Below are positions 1 through 9,157 of a DNA stretch of 64,000 nt, piece by piece. The notes under the pieces were generated by a model. The model was not told the DNA's origin and ran no database searches. It worked only from the letters and a program-made list of their open reading frames with translations. The stretch's first letter is position 1. Every line of letters starts with the position of its first letter. The translations under genes and the position numbers were made by a program. Source of the stretch: Actinomycetales bacterium UBA1383 (GTDB lineage Bacteria; Actinomycetota; Actinomycetes; Actinomycetales; Actinomycetaceae); NCBI GenBank assembly GCA_002305415.1, contig DBQX01000003.1, positions 1 through 64,000 of the forward strand, written 5' to 3'.

Positions 1-954
1 CTGTCCGCGGCCGTCGCGCTCGCGGAGGCGACCGGTGCGCGGCTGGCGTGGATCCCGCGCCGCGCGGGCGAACGTGCCGCCCTCCTCGCCGGGCTGCTGC
101 CCGGGTTGCTGCCGGGTGGGCGTCCCGTGGACGACGCCGCGGCCCGGGTGGACGCCGGTGCGGTGTGGCACGCCACCATGCCGCAGGCACCGGGCCGGGA
201 CCTGCCGGCCATCCTCGACGCCCTCGCGGAGGGGGAGCTGGCTGGTGTCGTCGTCGGCGGCGTCGAGGTCCGCGACCTGCCCGACCCGCGGCGGGCACGC
301 GCGGCGCTCGCGCGGGCGTTCGTGGTGCAGCTGGAGGTGCGGAGGTCCGAGGTGACCGACCACGCCGACGTCGTGCTCCCGGTCGCACCCCCGGTGGAGA
401 AGCCGGGCACCTTCGTGAACTGGGAGGGCCGGTTCCGCCCGTTCCCGCAGGTGCGAACCTCCTCCGCGCTGAGCGACCGGCGGGTGCTGCACACCCTCGC
501 CGCCGAGATGGGGGTCGACCTGCGGATGCACGCACTCGCCGACGCCCTTGGCCAGCTCCGCGAGTTCGAGCAGTGGGAGGGCGCGTCCCCGCGGTTCGCG
601 GGCATGGCTGCGGCGGACGTGCCGGTGGTGTCCGGGACGGACGCCGTGCTCGCCACCTTCAAGCCGATGCTCGACTCCGGCCGCCTGCAGGACGGCGAGC
701 CCCACCTCGCGGGGACCGCGCCGCGGCCCGTGGCCCGGATCAGCCCGGACTTCGCCGCGGCCCTCGGGCTGCGCTCCGAGGACCTGCTCACCGTGACGGG
801 CCCCGTGGGGTCGATCACGCTGCCGGTGCTGCCCACCCCCATGCCGGACCACGTGGTCTGGCTGCCACAGAACTCCGCGGGCTCCTCGGTCCACGACCAG
901 CTCGGCGCCCGTGCCGGAGACATCGTCTCGCTGTCCAGGGAGGTGGCGAAGTGA
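1..954 (+). CDS. nuoG: NADH-quinone oxidoreductase subunit G, 3' part
   Basis: C-terminal 317 residues of the large iron-sulfur/molybdopterin-like subunit of complex I; the start lies left of the window. The reading frame is open from base 1 to TGA. Family features include a GERAALLAGLLPGLLPGG-type stretch, the motif VVLPVAPPVEKPGTFVNWEGR typical of molybdopterin-oxidoreductase folds, and a C-terminal beta domain. The N-terminal Fe-S cluster ligands are not in view. The stop overlaps the GTG of nuoH (GTGA), so the two are translationally coupled. Assignment rests on this local similarity and on the following nuoH-N order. Confidence 0.93.
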   Translation: MSAAVALAEATGARLAWIPRRAGERAALLAGLLPGLLPGGRPVDDAAARVDAGAVWHATMPQAPGRDLPAILDALAEGELAGVVVGGVEVRDLPDPRRARAALARAFVVQLEVRRSEVTDHADVVLPVAPPVEKPGTFVNWEGRFRPFPQVRTSSALSDRRVLHTLAAEMGVDLRMHALADALGQLREFEQWEGASPRFAGMAAADVPVVSGTDAVLATFKPMLDSGRLQDGEPHLAGTAPRPVARISPDFAAALGLRSEDLLTVTGPVGSITLPVLPTPMPDHVVWLPQNSAGSSVHDQLGARAGDIVSLSREVAK

Positions 955-2261
955 TCCCCCTCAACGCCCTGCCGTCGGCCGACTTCTCGGAGGACACCTG
1001 GTGGATCTGGCTGATCAAGGCCGTGTTCATCCTGGTGTTCCTGCTGGTGGGGGTCCTGATGGCCCTGTGGGTGGAGCGGCGCGTACTGGGCCGCATGCAG
1101 ACACGCCCAGGCCCCAACGTCCACGGCCCGTTCGGGCTGTTCCAGTCGATCGGGGACGCGCTGAAGCTGGTCCTCAAGGAGGACTTCTGGCTCAAGGGCG
1201 CCGACAAGGTCATCTACCTGCTCGCCCCCTGCATCGCCGCGTTCTCCTCCTTCATGGTGTACGCGGTACTGCCCTTCGGGCCGAACGTGAACATGTTCGG
1301 CGTGAACACCCCGCTGCAGCTGACCGACATGCCGGTGGCGGTGCTGTACATCCTCGCGATCACGTCCTTCGGGATCTACGGCATCGTGCTCGGCGGGTGG
1401 GCCTCCAACTCCACCTACCCCCTCCTGGGCTCGGTGCGCTCCTCCGCGCAGATGATCTCCTACGAGCTCTCGATGGGCCTCTCGCTCGTCTCGGTGTTCA
1501 TCGTCGCGGGCTCGATGTCGACCTCGCAGATCGTCGACTCCCAGACCCAGCTCTGGTGGTTCATCTCGCTGCTGCCGGCCTTCGTGATCTACGTGATCTC
1601 GATGGTCGGCGAGGTCAACCGCCTCCCGTTCGACCTGCCCGAGGCGGAGGGGGAGCTGGTGGCCGGCCACATGGTCGAGTACTCCTCCATGAAGTTCGCG
1701 TGGTTCTTCCTCGCGGAGTACATCAACATGTTCAACGTCGCCGGCGTGGCCACCACGCTGTTCTTCGGCGGCTGGCGCGCCCCGTGGCCCATCTCCGCGA
1801 TCGGGGACGGGATGTTCAACGAGGGCTGGTGGCCCATGCTCTGGTTCACCGCCAAGGTCTGGCTGTTCATGTTCCTGATGATCTGGACCCGCGGCACGCT
1901 GCTGCGGTTCCGGTACGACCAGTTCATGAGGCTCGGCTGGAAGGTGCTCATCCCCGTCTCCCTCGCCTGGGTGGTGATGGTGGCCATCGTGCAGGGGGTG
2001 CGGCAGTTCGCCGGGCTGGACCTGCAGACGATGCTCCTGTGGATCGCCGGCGTCTTCCTCGCCATCCTCCTGGCGCTGCTCCTCTGGCCGAGCCCCCGGA
2101 AGCCCGAGGAGGAACTGCCCGAGGAGAAGGAGCCGTTCGACCCGTTCGCGGCGGGCTACCCCGTCCCGCCGATGCCCGGCGAGGAGCTGCCCCCGTCCCC
2201 GCGCCGGCGCCGGCGCGAGGCCGTGATGGCGATGAACGCCCAGGAGGCGACCGATGAGTGA
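951..2261 (+). CDS. nuoH: NADH-quinone oxidoreductase subunit H
   Basis: Membrane subunit of complex I at the quinone-binding end of the proton channel. The 436-residue product is strongly hydrophobic, with the conserved ERRVLGRMQTRPGPN segment near residue 42 and the NRLPFDLPEAEGELVAG motif facing the quinone site. It ends in a charged, Pro/Glu/Arg-rich cytoplasmic tail of about 55 residues, as in other actinobacterial NuoH. The GTG start inside the nuoG stop is chosen because the homologous N-terminus begins there; the frame is open much further upstream, but only as a shadow of nuoG. It overlaps nuoI by 8 nt. Confidence 0.95.
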   Translation: MIPLNALPSADFSEDTWWIWLIKAVFILVFLLVGVLMALWVERRVLGRMQTRPGPNVHGPFGLFQSIGDALKLVLKEDFWLKGADKVIYLLAPCIAAFSSFMVYAVLPFGPNVNMFGVNTPLQLTDMPVAVLYILAITSFGIYGIVLGGWASNSTYPLLGSVRSSAQMISYELSMGLSLVSVFIVAGSMSTSQIVDSQTQLWWFISLLPAFVIYVISMVGEVNRLPFDLPEAEGELVAGHMVEYSSMKFAWFFLAEYINMFNVAGVATTLFFGGWRAPWPISAIGDGMFNEGWWPMLWFTAKVWLFMFLMIWTRGTLLRFRYDQFMRLGWKVLIPVSLAWVVMVAIVQGVRQFAGLDLQTMLLWIAGVFLAILLALLLWPSPRKPEEELPEEKEPFDPFAAGYPVPPMPGEELPPSPRRRRREAVMAMNAQEATDE

Positions 2262-2928
2262 CAAGTCCCTCGGCAAGCCCCGCAAGGGCGAGGTCTCAGC
2301 GCCGCGACCCACCGAGTTCGCGCCGGACGAGAAGGGCCCGATCGGCCGCTTCTTCGCCCCGGTCGCCGGCTACGGCGTCACCTTCTCCTCGATGTTCCGC
2401 CCGATCGTCACGGAACAGTACCCCTTCGAGAAGTACCCGACGCAGCCGCGCTACCACGGCCGCCACCAGCTCAACCGCTACGCGGACGGACTGGAGAAGT
2501 GCATCGGCTGCGAGCTGTGCGCGTGGGCGTGCCCCGCGGACGCCATCCTCGTCGAGGCGGGCAACAACACGCCGGACGCGCAGTACGCCCCCGGTGAGCG
2601 CTACGGCCGCGTCTACCAGATCAACTACCTGCGCTGCATCTTCTGCGGCCTGTGCATCGAGGCGTGCCCCACGCGCGCACTCACGATGACGAACGAGTAC
2701 GAGCTCGCCGGGCCGACTCGCGAGGGCCTCATCTACGAGAAGCAGGACCTGCTGGCCCCACTCGAGGAGGGCATGCTCGCGGCGCCGCACCCCATGGTCG
2801 AGGGGACCACCGACGGGGACTACTACCGCGGCGCCGTCACCGGCCCCACCGCGGCCCAGGTCGAATGGGTGCGCCGGCACCGCCCGAACGACCCCACCCT
2901 TCCCACCGCCGCGGAGGTCGCCAAGTGA
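2254..2928 (+). CDS. nuoI: NADH-quinone oxidoreductase subunit I
   Basis: Peripheral ferredoxin-like subunit carrying two 4Fe-4S clusters that pass electrons towards the quinone site. Two complete binding motifs are visible, CIGCELCAWACP (near residue 82) and CIFCGLCIEACP (near residue 128). The 224 residues include a short basic N-terminal extension and a C-terminal extension, usual for actinobacteria. The ATG lies in the nuoH 3' end, and the stop overlaps the nuoJ GTG. Confidence 0.96.
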   Translation: MSDKSLGKPRKGEVSAPRPTEFAPDEKGPIGRFFAPVAGYGVTFSSMFRPIVTEQYPFEKYPTQPRYHGRHQLNRYADGLEKCIGCELCAWACPADAILVEAGNNTPDAQYAPGERYGRVYQINYLRCIFCGLCIEACPTRALTMTNEYELAGPTREGLIYEKQDLLAPLEEGMLAAPHPMVEGTTDGDYYRGAVTGPTAAQVEWVRRHRPNDPTLPTAAEVAK

Positions 2929-3800
2929 ACGCCCTTCTCCTGCTCCCGGCCGCGCTGAACCCGGACGGCACCGTGTCGGCCGGCGAGGCGGTCCTCTTCT
3001 GGATCGTCGCCCCCCTCGCGGTCCTCGGGGCCCTCGCCCTGCTGTTCTCGCGCCGTGCGGTCTACGCCGCCGTGGCGATGATCTTCGTGATGATCGGGCT
3101 GGCCAGCCTCTACGTGGTCCAGGAGGCCACCTTCCTCGGCGTCGTCCAGGTGGTCGTCTACACCGGCGCGATCATGATGATGTTCCTCTTCGTCCTGATG
3201 CTCGTCGGCGTGGACGCCTCCGAGTCGCTCATCGAGACGATCCGGGGACACCGCTGGCTGGCCGGGCTGTTCGGGCTCGGGCTCGTGAGTGGTCTCGGCG
3301 GTATCGTGCTGGCGGCGGCGACCGGGTCGCCGCAGGGTCTGGAGGGCGCGAACGCCGACTCCAACCCGGTGGGCGTCGCACGCGTGCTGTTCGCCGGGTA
3401 CCCCTTCGCCATGCAGCTCACCGGGGCGCTCCTCATCATCGCGGCGGTCTCCGCCATCACGATGACCCACCGCGAGCGCCTCCACGCCCCGGTCACCCAG
3501 CGCGCCGTCGCCGACGCCAAGCTCGCCGCGTGGGCGTCCCGCGGCGCGCGCATCTCCGGCCTGCCCGCGCCCGGCGTCTACGCGACGCACAACGGTGCCG
3601 ACATCCCGGCGCTCGCGGCCAACGGCGAGCCCGTCGCCGCCTCGGTCCCGCGGGTGCTGCGGGTTCGTGGCCAGCAACTCGACGTCGACGCCGTCGCGCC
3701 CGACGTCGTGACGCTCCGCGACCGGCCCACCCCGCAGTCCGGCCTGCCGAACATGCCCGGGGAGCCGGCGCCGCAACTGACGAAGGGGGAGGAAGGGTGA
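2925..3800 (+). CDS. nuoJ: NADH-quinone oxidoreductase subunit J
   Basis: Integral membrane subunit J of complex I (291 residues), part of the E-channel between the quinone site and the antiporter-like subunits. Five hydrophobic segments occupy roughly the first 190 residues, with the typical VQVVVYTGAIMMMFLFVLML helix (TM3) near residue 75. The last 100 residues are a soluble tail common in actinobacterial NuoJ. The GTG start overlaps the nuoI stop (GTGA), and the gene overlaps nuoK in the same way. Confidence 0.95.
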   Translation: MNALLLLPAALNPDGTVSAGEAVLFWIVAPLAVLGALALLFSRRAVYAAVAMIFVMIGLASLYVVQEATFLGVVQVVVYTGAIMMMFLFVLMLVGVDASESLIETIRGHRWLAGLFGLGLVSGLGGIVLAAATGSPQGLEGANADSNPVGVARVLFAGYPFAMQLTGALLIIAAVSAITMTHRERLHAPVTQRAVADAKLAAWASRGARISGLPAPGVYATHNGADIPALAANGEPVAASVPRVLRVRGQQLDVDAVAPDVVTLRDRPTPQSGLPNMPGEPAPQLTKGEEG

Positions 3801-4096
3801 CCCTCACCTACTACCTGGTGCTGTCCGCCATCCTGTTCGCCATCGGGGCGACGACCGTGATGGTCCGGCGCAACGCCATCATCGCGTTCCTCGGCGTCGA
3901 GCTCATGCTCAACGCCTCGAACCTCGGCCTCGTCACCTTCTCGCGCATCCACGGCAACCTCGACGGCCAGGTCATGGCGTTCTTCGTCATGGTGGTGGCC
4001 GCCGCGGAGGTGGTCGTGGGCCTGGCGATCATCGTGTCCATCTTTAGAACCCGCCGGTCGGCGTCGCTCGACGACGTGTCCCTGCTGAAGAACTGA
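3797..4096 (+). CDS. nuoK: NADH-quinone oxidoreductase subunit K
   Basis: Small three-helix membrane subunit (99 residues) of complex I, homologous to MrpC. Conserved Glu residues in the segments FLGVELMLNASNL and AAAEVVVGLAI are the proton-path carboxylates of the family. The GTG start overlaps the nuoJ stop; nuoL begins 8 nt downstream. Confidence 0.96.
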   Translation: MTLTYYLVLSAILFAIGATTVMVRRNAIIAFLGVELMLNASNLGLVTFSRIHGNLDGQVMAFFVMVVAAAEVVVGLAIIVSIFRTRRSASLDDVSLLKN

Positions 4097-4104
4097 GGGC
4101 CCGA

Positions 4105-6048
4105 ATGCTTGCCATCCCCGTTCCCCTCGAGACGGTGGCCGCCCTGCCCGCGACCGGGGCCGCGTCGGCGGCCTGGCTGCTGGTCGCCATCCCGCTGCTC
4201 TCCGCCGCGGTCCTGCTCGTCGCCGGCCGCCGCAGTGACGCCTGGGGCCACTGGCTTGGTGTCCTCGCACCGGCCGCGTCCTTCGTGCTCGCCGTGGCCA
4301 TCACGGTCCAGGAGCTCCAGCTCCCCGCTGACGAACGGATCATGTCCCAGCGCCTGTACACCTGGATCGCGACGGGCGACCTCACCATCGACTTCGCCAC
4401 CAGGGTCGACACGCTGTCGATGTCCTTCGTGCTGCTCGTGACCTTCGTGGGCACGCTCATCCACGTCTACGCCGTCGCGTACATGGAGCACGACACCGAC
4501 CGCCGGCGGTTCTTCGCCTACATGAACCTGTTCGTCGGGGCGATGCTGCTGCTCGTGCTGGCGGACAACTACGCCCTGCTGTTCGTCGGCTGGGAGGGAG
4601 TCGGACTCGCGTCCTACCTGCTCATCGGCTTCTGGAACCACAACCCGGAGTACGCGACGGCGGCGAAGAAGGCCTTCGTCATGAACCGTGTCGGTGACGC
4701 CGGCCTGCTGCTCGCCATGGGCGCCATGTTCGCCACCATCGGCTCGGTGTCCTTCGACGACGTGCTGGGCGCCGAGTTCTCCGCCGGATGGGCCACCGCG
4801 ATCGGGTTGCTGCTGCTGCTCGCCGCGACCGGCAAGTCCGCGCAGGTCCCCCTGCAGGCCTGGCTCGGCGACGCCATGGCTGGTCCGACGCCGGTCTCCG
4901 CCCTCATCCACGCGGCCACGATGGTGACGGCGGGCGTGTACCTCGTCGTCCGTTCCGGCCCCGTCTACATCCAGACACCCGAGGCACAACTCGCGGTCGC
5001 GCTGGTCGGGGCGGTGACCCTGCTGTTCGGCGCCATCGTCGGATCGGCGAAGGACGACATGAAGAAGGTGCTGGCCGCCTCCACCATGTCCCAGATCGGC
5101 TACATGATGCTCGCCGCGGGCCTCGGCCCGATCGGGTACGCCTTCGCGATCTTCCACCTCATCGCCCACGGCTTCTTCAAGGCCGGCCTGTTCCTCGGTG
5201 CCGGCTCGGTCATGCACGGGATGCACGACCAGGTGGACATCCGCCGCTTCGGCGGTCTCGCCCCGTACATGAAGATCACGTGGCTCACGTTCATGATGGG
5301 CTGGCTCGCCATCCTCGGCATTCCCCCCTTCTCGGGCTTCTGGTCGAAGGACAAGATCATCGAGGCGGCGTTCGTTGGGGAGGGCTGGCAGCCCTGGACC
5401 CTTGGCACCGTTGCCCTCGTCGGCGCCGGTATCACCGCGTTCTACATGTCGCGGCTCTTCTTCGCGATCTTCCATGGCGAGAAGCGCTGGACGGAGCCGC
5501 CGGACGGCCCGGCGCAGCACCCGCACGAGTCGCCCGCGCTCATGACGATCCCGATGATCGTCCTGGCCGTCGGGTCGGTCGCCCTCGGTGGCCTGCTGGC
5601 GTGGTCGGACGCGTTCGTGGAGTGGCTCGAACCCGTCACCGGGCACGCGGAGCACCACGAACCCGTCCTCCCCGTGCCGGTGATCATGGGTGCCACCATC
5701 GCGGTCGTGCTGATCGGCGCGTTCATCGGCTGGCGGCTGTACGCGGCCTCCCGCGTGCCGATGACGGCGCCGCACGCCACCGGCCTGGTCCAGGCGGCCC
5801 GCAACGACCTCTACCAGGACCAGTTCAACGAGGCGGTCTTCATGAGGCCCGGACAGGCCCTCACCCAGGGGGTGTACCTCGCGGACGAGTACGTCATCGA
5901 CGGACTGGCCGAGGGCACGGCGTTCGGGCTGTCCGACGTGGGGAAGGCCACGTCGCGGCTCCAGAACGGGTACGTGCGCTCGTACGCCGGGTACGTGGTG
6001 GGCGGGGCGGCCCTCGTCACGATCGCCATGCTCGTGGCGCGGATCTAG
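4105..6048 (+). CDS. nuoL: NADH-quinone oxidoreductase subunit L
   Basis: Distal antiporter-like proton-pumping subunit (647 residues, about 16 membrane segments). The LLFVGWEGVGLASYLLIGFW segment carries the conserved Glu; the conserved channel Lys lies in the AATGKSAQVPLQAWLGDAMAGPTPVSALIH region. The C-terminal part contains the long lateral helix that clamps subunits M and N. The ATG is 8 nt after the nuoK stop; a 23-nt gap with a purine-rich ribosome site precedes nuoM. Confidence 0.96.
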   Translation: MLAIPVPLETVAALPATGAASAAWLLVAIPLLSAAVLLVAGRRSDAWGHWLGVLAPAASFVLAVAITVQELQLPADERIMSQRLYTWIATGDLTIDFATRVDTLSMSFVLLVTFVGTLIHVYAVAYMEHDTDRRRFFAYMNLFVGAMLLLVLADNYALLFVGWEGVGLASYLLIGFWNHNPEYATAAKKAFVMNRVGDAGLLLAMGAMFATIGSVSFDDVLGAEFSAGWATAIGLLLLLAATGKSAQVPLQAWLGDAMAGPTPVSALIHAATMVTAGVYLVVRSGPVYIQTPEAQLAVALVGAVTLLFGAIVGSAKDDMKKVLAASTMSQIGYMMLAAGLGPIGYAFAIFHLIAHGFFKAGLFLGAGSVMHGMHDQVDIRRFGGLAPYMKITWLTFMMGWLAILGIPPFSGFWSKDKIIEAAFVGEGWQPWTLGTVALVGAGITAFYMSRLFFAIFHGEKRWTEPPDGPAQHPHESPALMTIPMIVLAVGSVALGGLLAWSDAFVEWLEPVTGHAEHHEPVLPVPVIMGATIAVVLIGAFIGWRLYAASRVPMTAPHATGLVQAARNDLYQDQFNEAVFMRPGQALTQGVYLADEYVIDGLAEGTAFGLSDVGKATSRLQNGYVRSYAGYVVGGAALVTIAMLVARI

Positions 6049-6071
6049 GCACCAGGAGAAGGAACCGAGAC

Positions 6072-7595
6072 ATGTTTTCCCTGCCCATCCTGACCCTCCT
6101 GGTGGTGTGGCCCGCCGTCGCAGCCCTCGTGCTGTGGCTTGTCCCGCCGCTGCACGAACACGCCCGCGCCTACGGCCTGGTCGCCTCACTCGTCGAGGTC
6201 GCGCTCCTCGTCGTCGCCCTCACCCAGTTCGAGATCGGCGCCGCCGCCACGGTGCAACTGACCGAGCAGGTGCCCTGGATCCCCGCGATCGGGGCCTCGT
6301 GGGCCCTGGGCGTGAACGGCCTCGGCCTGGCCATGGTCGCCCTCGCCGTGCTCCTCGTCCCCGTGGTCGTGATCGCCCGCCACCCCGGCGAGGGCGGACC
6401 CGACTGGGGATGGGTGACGCTCGTCCTCCTGCTCGAGGCGCTCGTGGTGGCCGTGTTCGCGGCCCGTGACGTCTTCCTCTTCTACATCCTCTTCGAGGCG
6501 ATGCTGTTCCCCGTGTACTTCCTGGTCGGGCGCTACGGCGGACCCGACCGGCGCCGGGCCGCCCTGAAGTTCCTGCTGTACTCGCTCGCCGGCGGCCTGA
6601 TCATGCTGGTGGGCGTCGTCGCGCTCCACGGGTACGGCCCGGGTGGCGACGAGGCATACCTCATCGACTCCCTCGCCGGCACCCTCACGGCGTCCCTCGG
6701 CGCGGAGCAGCTCCTGTTCGTCTCGTTCTTCATCGCGTTCGCGATCAAGGCCCCGATGGTGCCGGTGCACACGTGGCTGCCGGACACCGCCCAGCAGGCC
6801 GACTCCGGGACGTCCACCCTGCTGGTGGGCGTGCTCGACAAGGTCGGCACCTTCGGCATGATCATGCTCTGCCTGCCGCTGTTCCCGCGCGCCTCCGCGT
6901 GGGCGGCCCCGGTGGTCATCGTCCTCGCCGTCGTCTCCATCCTCTGGGGCGGCCTCGTGGCGCTCGCCCAGCGGGACTTCATGCGGCTGACCGCGATGAC
7001 GTCCGTGTCCCACTTCGGCTTCATCGTGCTGGGGATCTTCGTCGGGTCCGCGACGGCCATGACCGGCGCGATGATCTACATGGTGGCCCACGGGTTGTCG
7101 ACCGCGGCGATGTTCCTCACCCTCGGCTTCCTCGAGAAGCGCGGCCGCAGCCAGTGGATCCCCGTGTACCGCGGGATGCAGCGCGTCACCCCGACCCTGG
7201 CCGGCCTCTTCCTCGTGGCCGCCCTCGCGTCCGCCGCCCTGCCGGGACTCTCCGGGTTCGTCCCGGAGTACCTCGTGCTGCTGGGCACCTTCCAGGCGAA
7301 CACCGCCGCGGCCGCCTTCGCGGTCCTCGGCGTCATCCTCGCCGCCCTCTACGTGCTGCTGCCCTACCAGCGCATGTTCACGGGACCGAAGGAGGAGGGC
7401 ATCGCCGGCGCGGTCGACCTCCACGGGCGGGAGAAGGCCGCCATGGCGCCGCTCGTCGTGGCGATGCTCGCCCTCGGCTTCTTCCCGGGACCGGTGCTCG
7501 ACGCGCTCTCCCCGGTCGCCGACCAGTCCGCGCCGCTCGTGCAGAGTGCCGCGAGCGCCGATACCGCCTCGGCGGGTGAGGGGGGTACCCGATGA
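6072..7595 (+). CDS. nuoM: NADH-quinone oxidoreductase subunit M
   Basis: Antiporter-like proton-pumping subunit (507 residues). The family segment FLFYILFEAMLFPVYFLVGR contains the channel Glu, and FAIKAPMVPVHTWLPDTAQQ contains the channel Lys. The ATG follows the purine-rich AGGAGAAGGAACCGAGAC. The frame is open far upstream in the shadow of nuoL, but the hydrophobic N-terminus starts here. The stop overlaps nuoN (ATGA). Confidence 0.96.
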   Translation: MFSLPILTLLVVWPAVAALVLWLVPPLHEHARAYGLVASLVEVALLVVALTQFEIGAAATVQLTEQVPWIPAIGASWALGVNGLGLAMVALAVLLVPVVVIARHPGEGGPDWGWVTLVLLLEALVVAVFAARDVFLFYILFEAMLFPVYFLVGRYGGPDRRRAALKFLLYSLAGGLIMLVGVVALHGYGPGGDEAYLIDSLAGTLTASLGAEQLLFVSFFIAFAIKAPMVPVHTWLPDTAQQADSGTSTLLVGVLDKVGTFGMIMLCLPLFPRASAWAAPVVIVLAVVSILWGGLVALAQRDFMRLTAMTSVSHFGFIVLGIFVGSATAMTGAMIYMVAHGLSTAAMFLTLGFLEKRGRSQWIPVYRGMQRVTPTLAGLFLVAALASAALPGLSGFVPEYLVLLGTFQANTAAAAFAVLGVILAALYVLLPYQRMFTGPKEEGIAGAVDLHGREKAAMAPLVVAMLALGFFPGPVLDALSPVADQSAPLVQSAASADTASAGEGGTR

Positions 7596-9157
7596 CCCAG
7601 TTCGTCGCACCGGCCATCGACTGGGCGGCACTGACGCCGACCGTCATCATCTTCGCCGCCGCCGTGCTCGGCGTGATCGTGGAGACCTTCGTCCCGCGCC
7701 CCGCCCGCCGGGCCGTCCAGGTCGCCCTCGCGCTCGTCGCCGTCGCCGGCGCCCTCGTCGCCGTCGTCTGGCGCTGGACGGTGGTCCAGGAGGGCGGGCC
7801 GCGGGAGGTCGTCGCGGGCGCCGTCGTCGAGGACGGTCCCGCGCTGGCGGCCCAGGCCGTCCTGCTCGTCGTCGCGTTCGTCGCACTGCTGGTGATCGCG
7901 GATCGCACCGAGACCATGGAGGGCGCCTTCGTGGCGTCGGGGGCCACCCGCCCCGGGACGGAGGAGGAGGAAGAGGCCACGAAGGCCGGCCTCTTCCAGG
8001 GCGAGGTCTTCCCCCTCACCCTGTTCTCAGTGCTCGGCATGATGGTCTTCTGCGCCGCAGCCGACCTGCTGACCCTGTTCGTGGCGCTCGAGGTGCTCTC
8101 CCTCCCGCTCTACATCCTCTCCGGGCTCGCCCGCCGGAGGCGTCTGCTGAGCCAGGAGGCCTCCCTGAAGTACTTCCTGCTGGGAGCGCTGTCATCGGGG
8201 CTGTTCCTCTTCGGGATCGTGCTGCTCTACGGGTATGCCGGGTCCTTCCGGTTCGCGGCCATCGCGGACGCCGTCACGGCGGCCAGCGGTCCCGATGTGA
8301 TCCTGCTCGGAGGCGTGGGCCTCGTCCTCGTCGGACTCCTGTTCAAGGTGGGTGCCGCGCCGTTCCACGCCTGGACCCCGGATGTCTACCAGGGCGCGCC
8401 CACGCCCGTGACCGGGTTCATGGCGGCCGCCACGAAGCTCGCCGCGTTCGCCGCGATGCTGCGGTTCATGTACGTCGTGATCCCCGGGCTGCAGTGGGAC
8501 CTCGCGCCCGCCCTCTGGACCGTCATCGCACTGACCATGCTGGTCGGAACCGTCCTCGGCATCGTCCAGGGCAACGTCAAGAGGATGCTCGCCTACTCGT
8601 CGATCGCGCACGCCGGCTTCGTGCTCCTCGGCGTCGTCGCGCTCCAGCAGGCCGGGATCTCGTCGGTGCTGTTCTACCTCCTCGCCTACGGCTTCGCGAC
8701 CGTGGGGGCGTTCGCCGTCGTCACGCTCGTCCGCGAGACCGATCCGGACGGGAACATCACCGCGGAGGCCAACGAGCTCACCCAGTGGGCCGGCCTCGGC
8801 AAGCGCAGCCCGCTGCTGGCCGCGTCGATGCTGGTGTTCCTGCTCTCGTTCGCCGGCATCCCCCTCACGGCGGGGTTTATGGGGAAGTTCACGGTCTTCA
8901 CCGCCGCGGTCCAGGGCGGCCTGGGACCCCTCGTGGTTCTCGCGGTGCTGGCGTCGGCTGCCACGGCGTTCTTCTACGTGCGACTCATCGTCCTCATGTA
9001 CTTCACGGCGCCTGACGGTGACACCACCGTGGCGGTGGAGTCCGAGGGCATGACGACGGTCGCGATCGCCGTGAGCGTGGTCGCGACGCTGGCCCTCGGC
9101 CTGTTCCCCGGCCCCGTCCTCGAGACCCTGGCGAGCGCCTCGACGTACCTGCCGTGA
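7592..9157 (+). CDS. nuoN: NADH-quinone oxidoreductase subunit N
   Basis: Third antiporter-like subunit of complex I (521 residues). The conserved segments LLTLFVALEVLSLPLYILSG and LLFKVGAAPFHAWTPDVYQG carry the proton-path Glu and Lys. A short acidic cytoplasmic loop (GTEEEEEATKAG) near residue 125 is a feature of actinobacterial NuoN. It is the last nuo gene; its TGA overlaps the GTG of the polyprenyl synthase, so that gene belongs to the same transcript. Confidence 0.96.
   Translation: MTQFVAPAIDWAALTPTVIIFAAAVLGVIVETFVPRPARRAVQVALALVAVAGALVAVVWRWTVVQEGGPREVVAGAVVEDGPALAAQAVLLVVAFVALLVIADRTETMEGAFVASGATRPGTEEEEEATKAGLFQGEVFPLTLFSVLGMMVFCAAADLLTLFVALEVLSLPLYILSGLARRRRLLSQEASLKYFLLGALSSGLFLFGIVLLYGYAGSFRFAAIADAVTAASGPDVILLGGVGLVLVGLLFKVGAAPFHAWTPDVYQGAPTPVTGFMAAATKLAAFAAMLRFMYVVIPGLQWDLAPALWTVIALTMLVGTVLGIVQGNVKRMLAYSSIAHAGFVLLGVVALQQAGISSVLFYLLAYGFATVGAFAVVTLVRETDPDGNITAEANELTQWAGLGKRSPLLAASMLVFLLSFAGIPLTAGFMGKFTVFTAAVQGGLGPLVVLAVLASAATAFFYVRLIVLMYFTAPDGDTTVAVESEGMTTVAIAVSVVATLALGLFPGPVLETLASASTYLP

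Noticed and set aside
48..950. Long N-terminal extension of NuoH in the same frame
   Set aside because: This stretch is the out-of-frame shadow of nuoG, with Arg/Pro/Gly-rich sequence unlike any NuoH.
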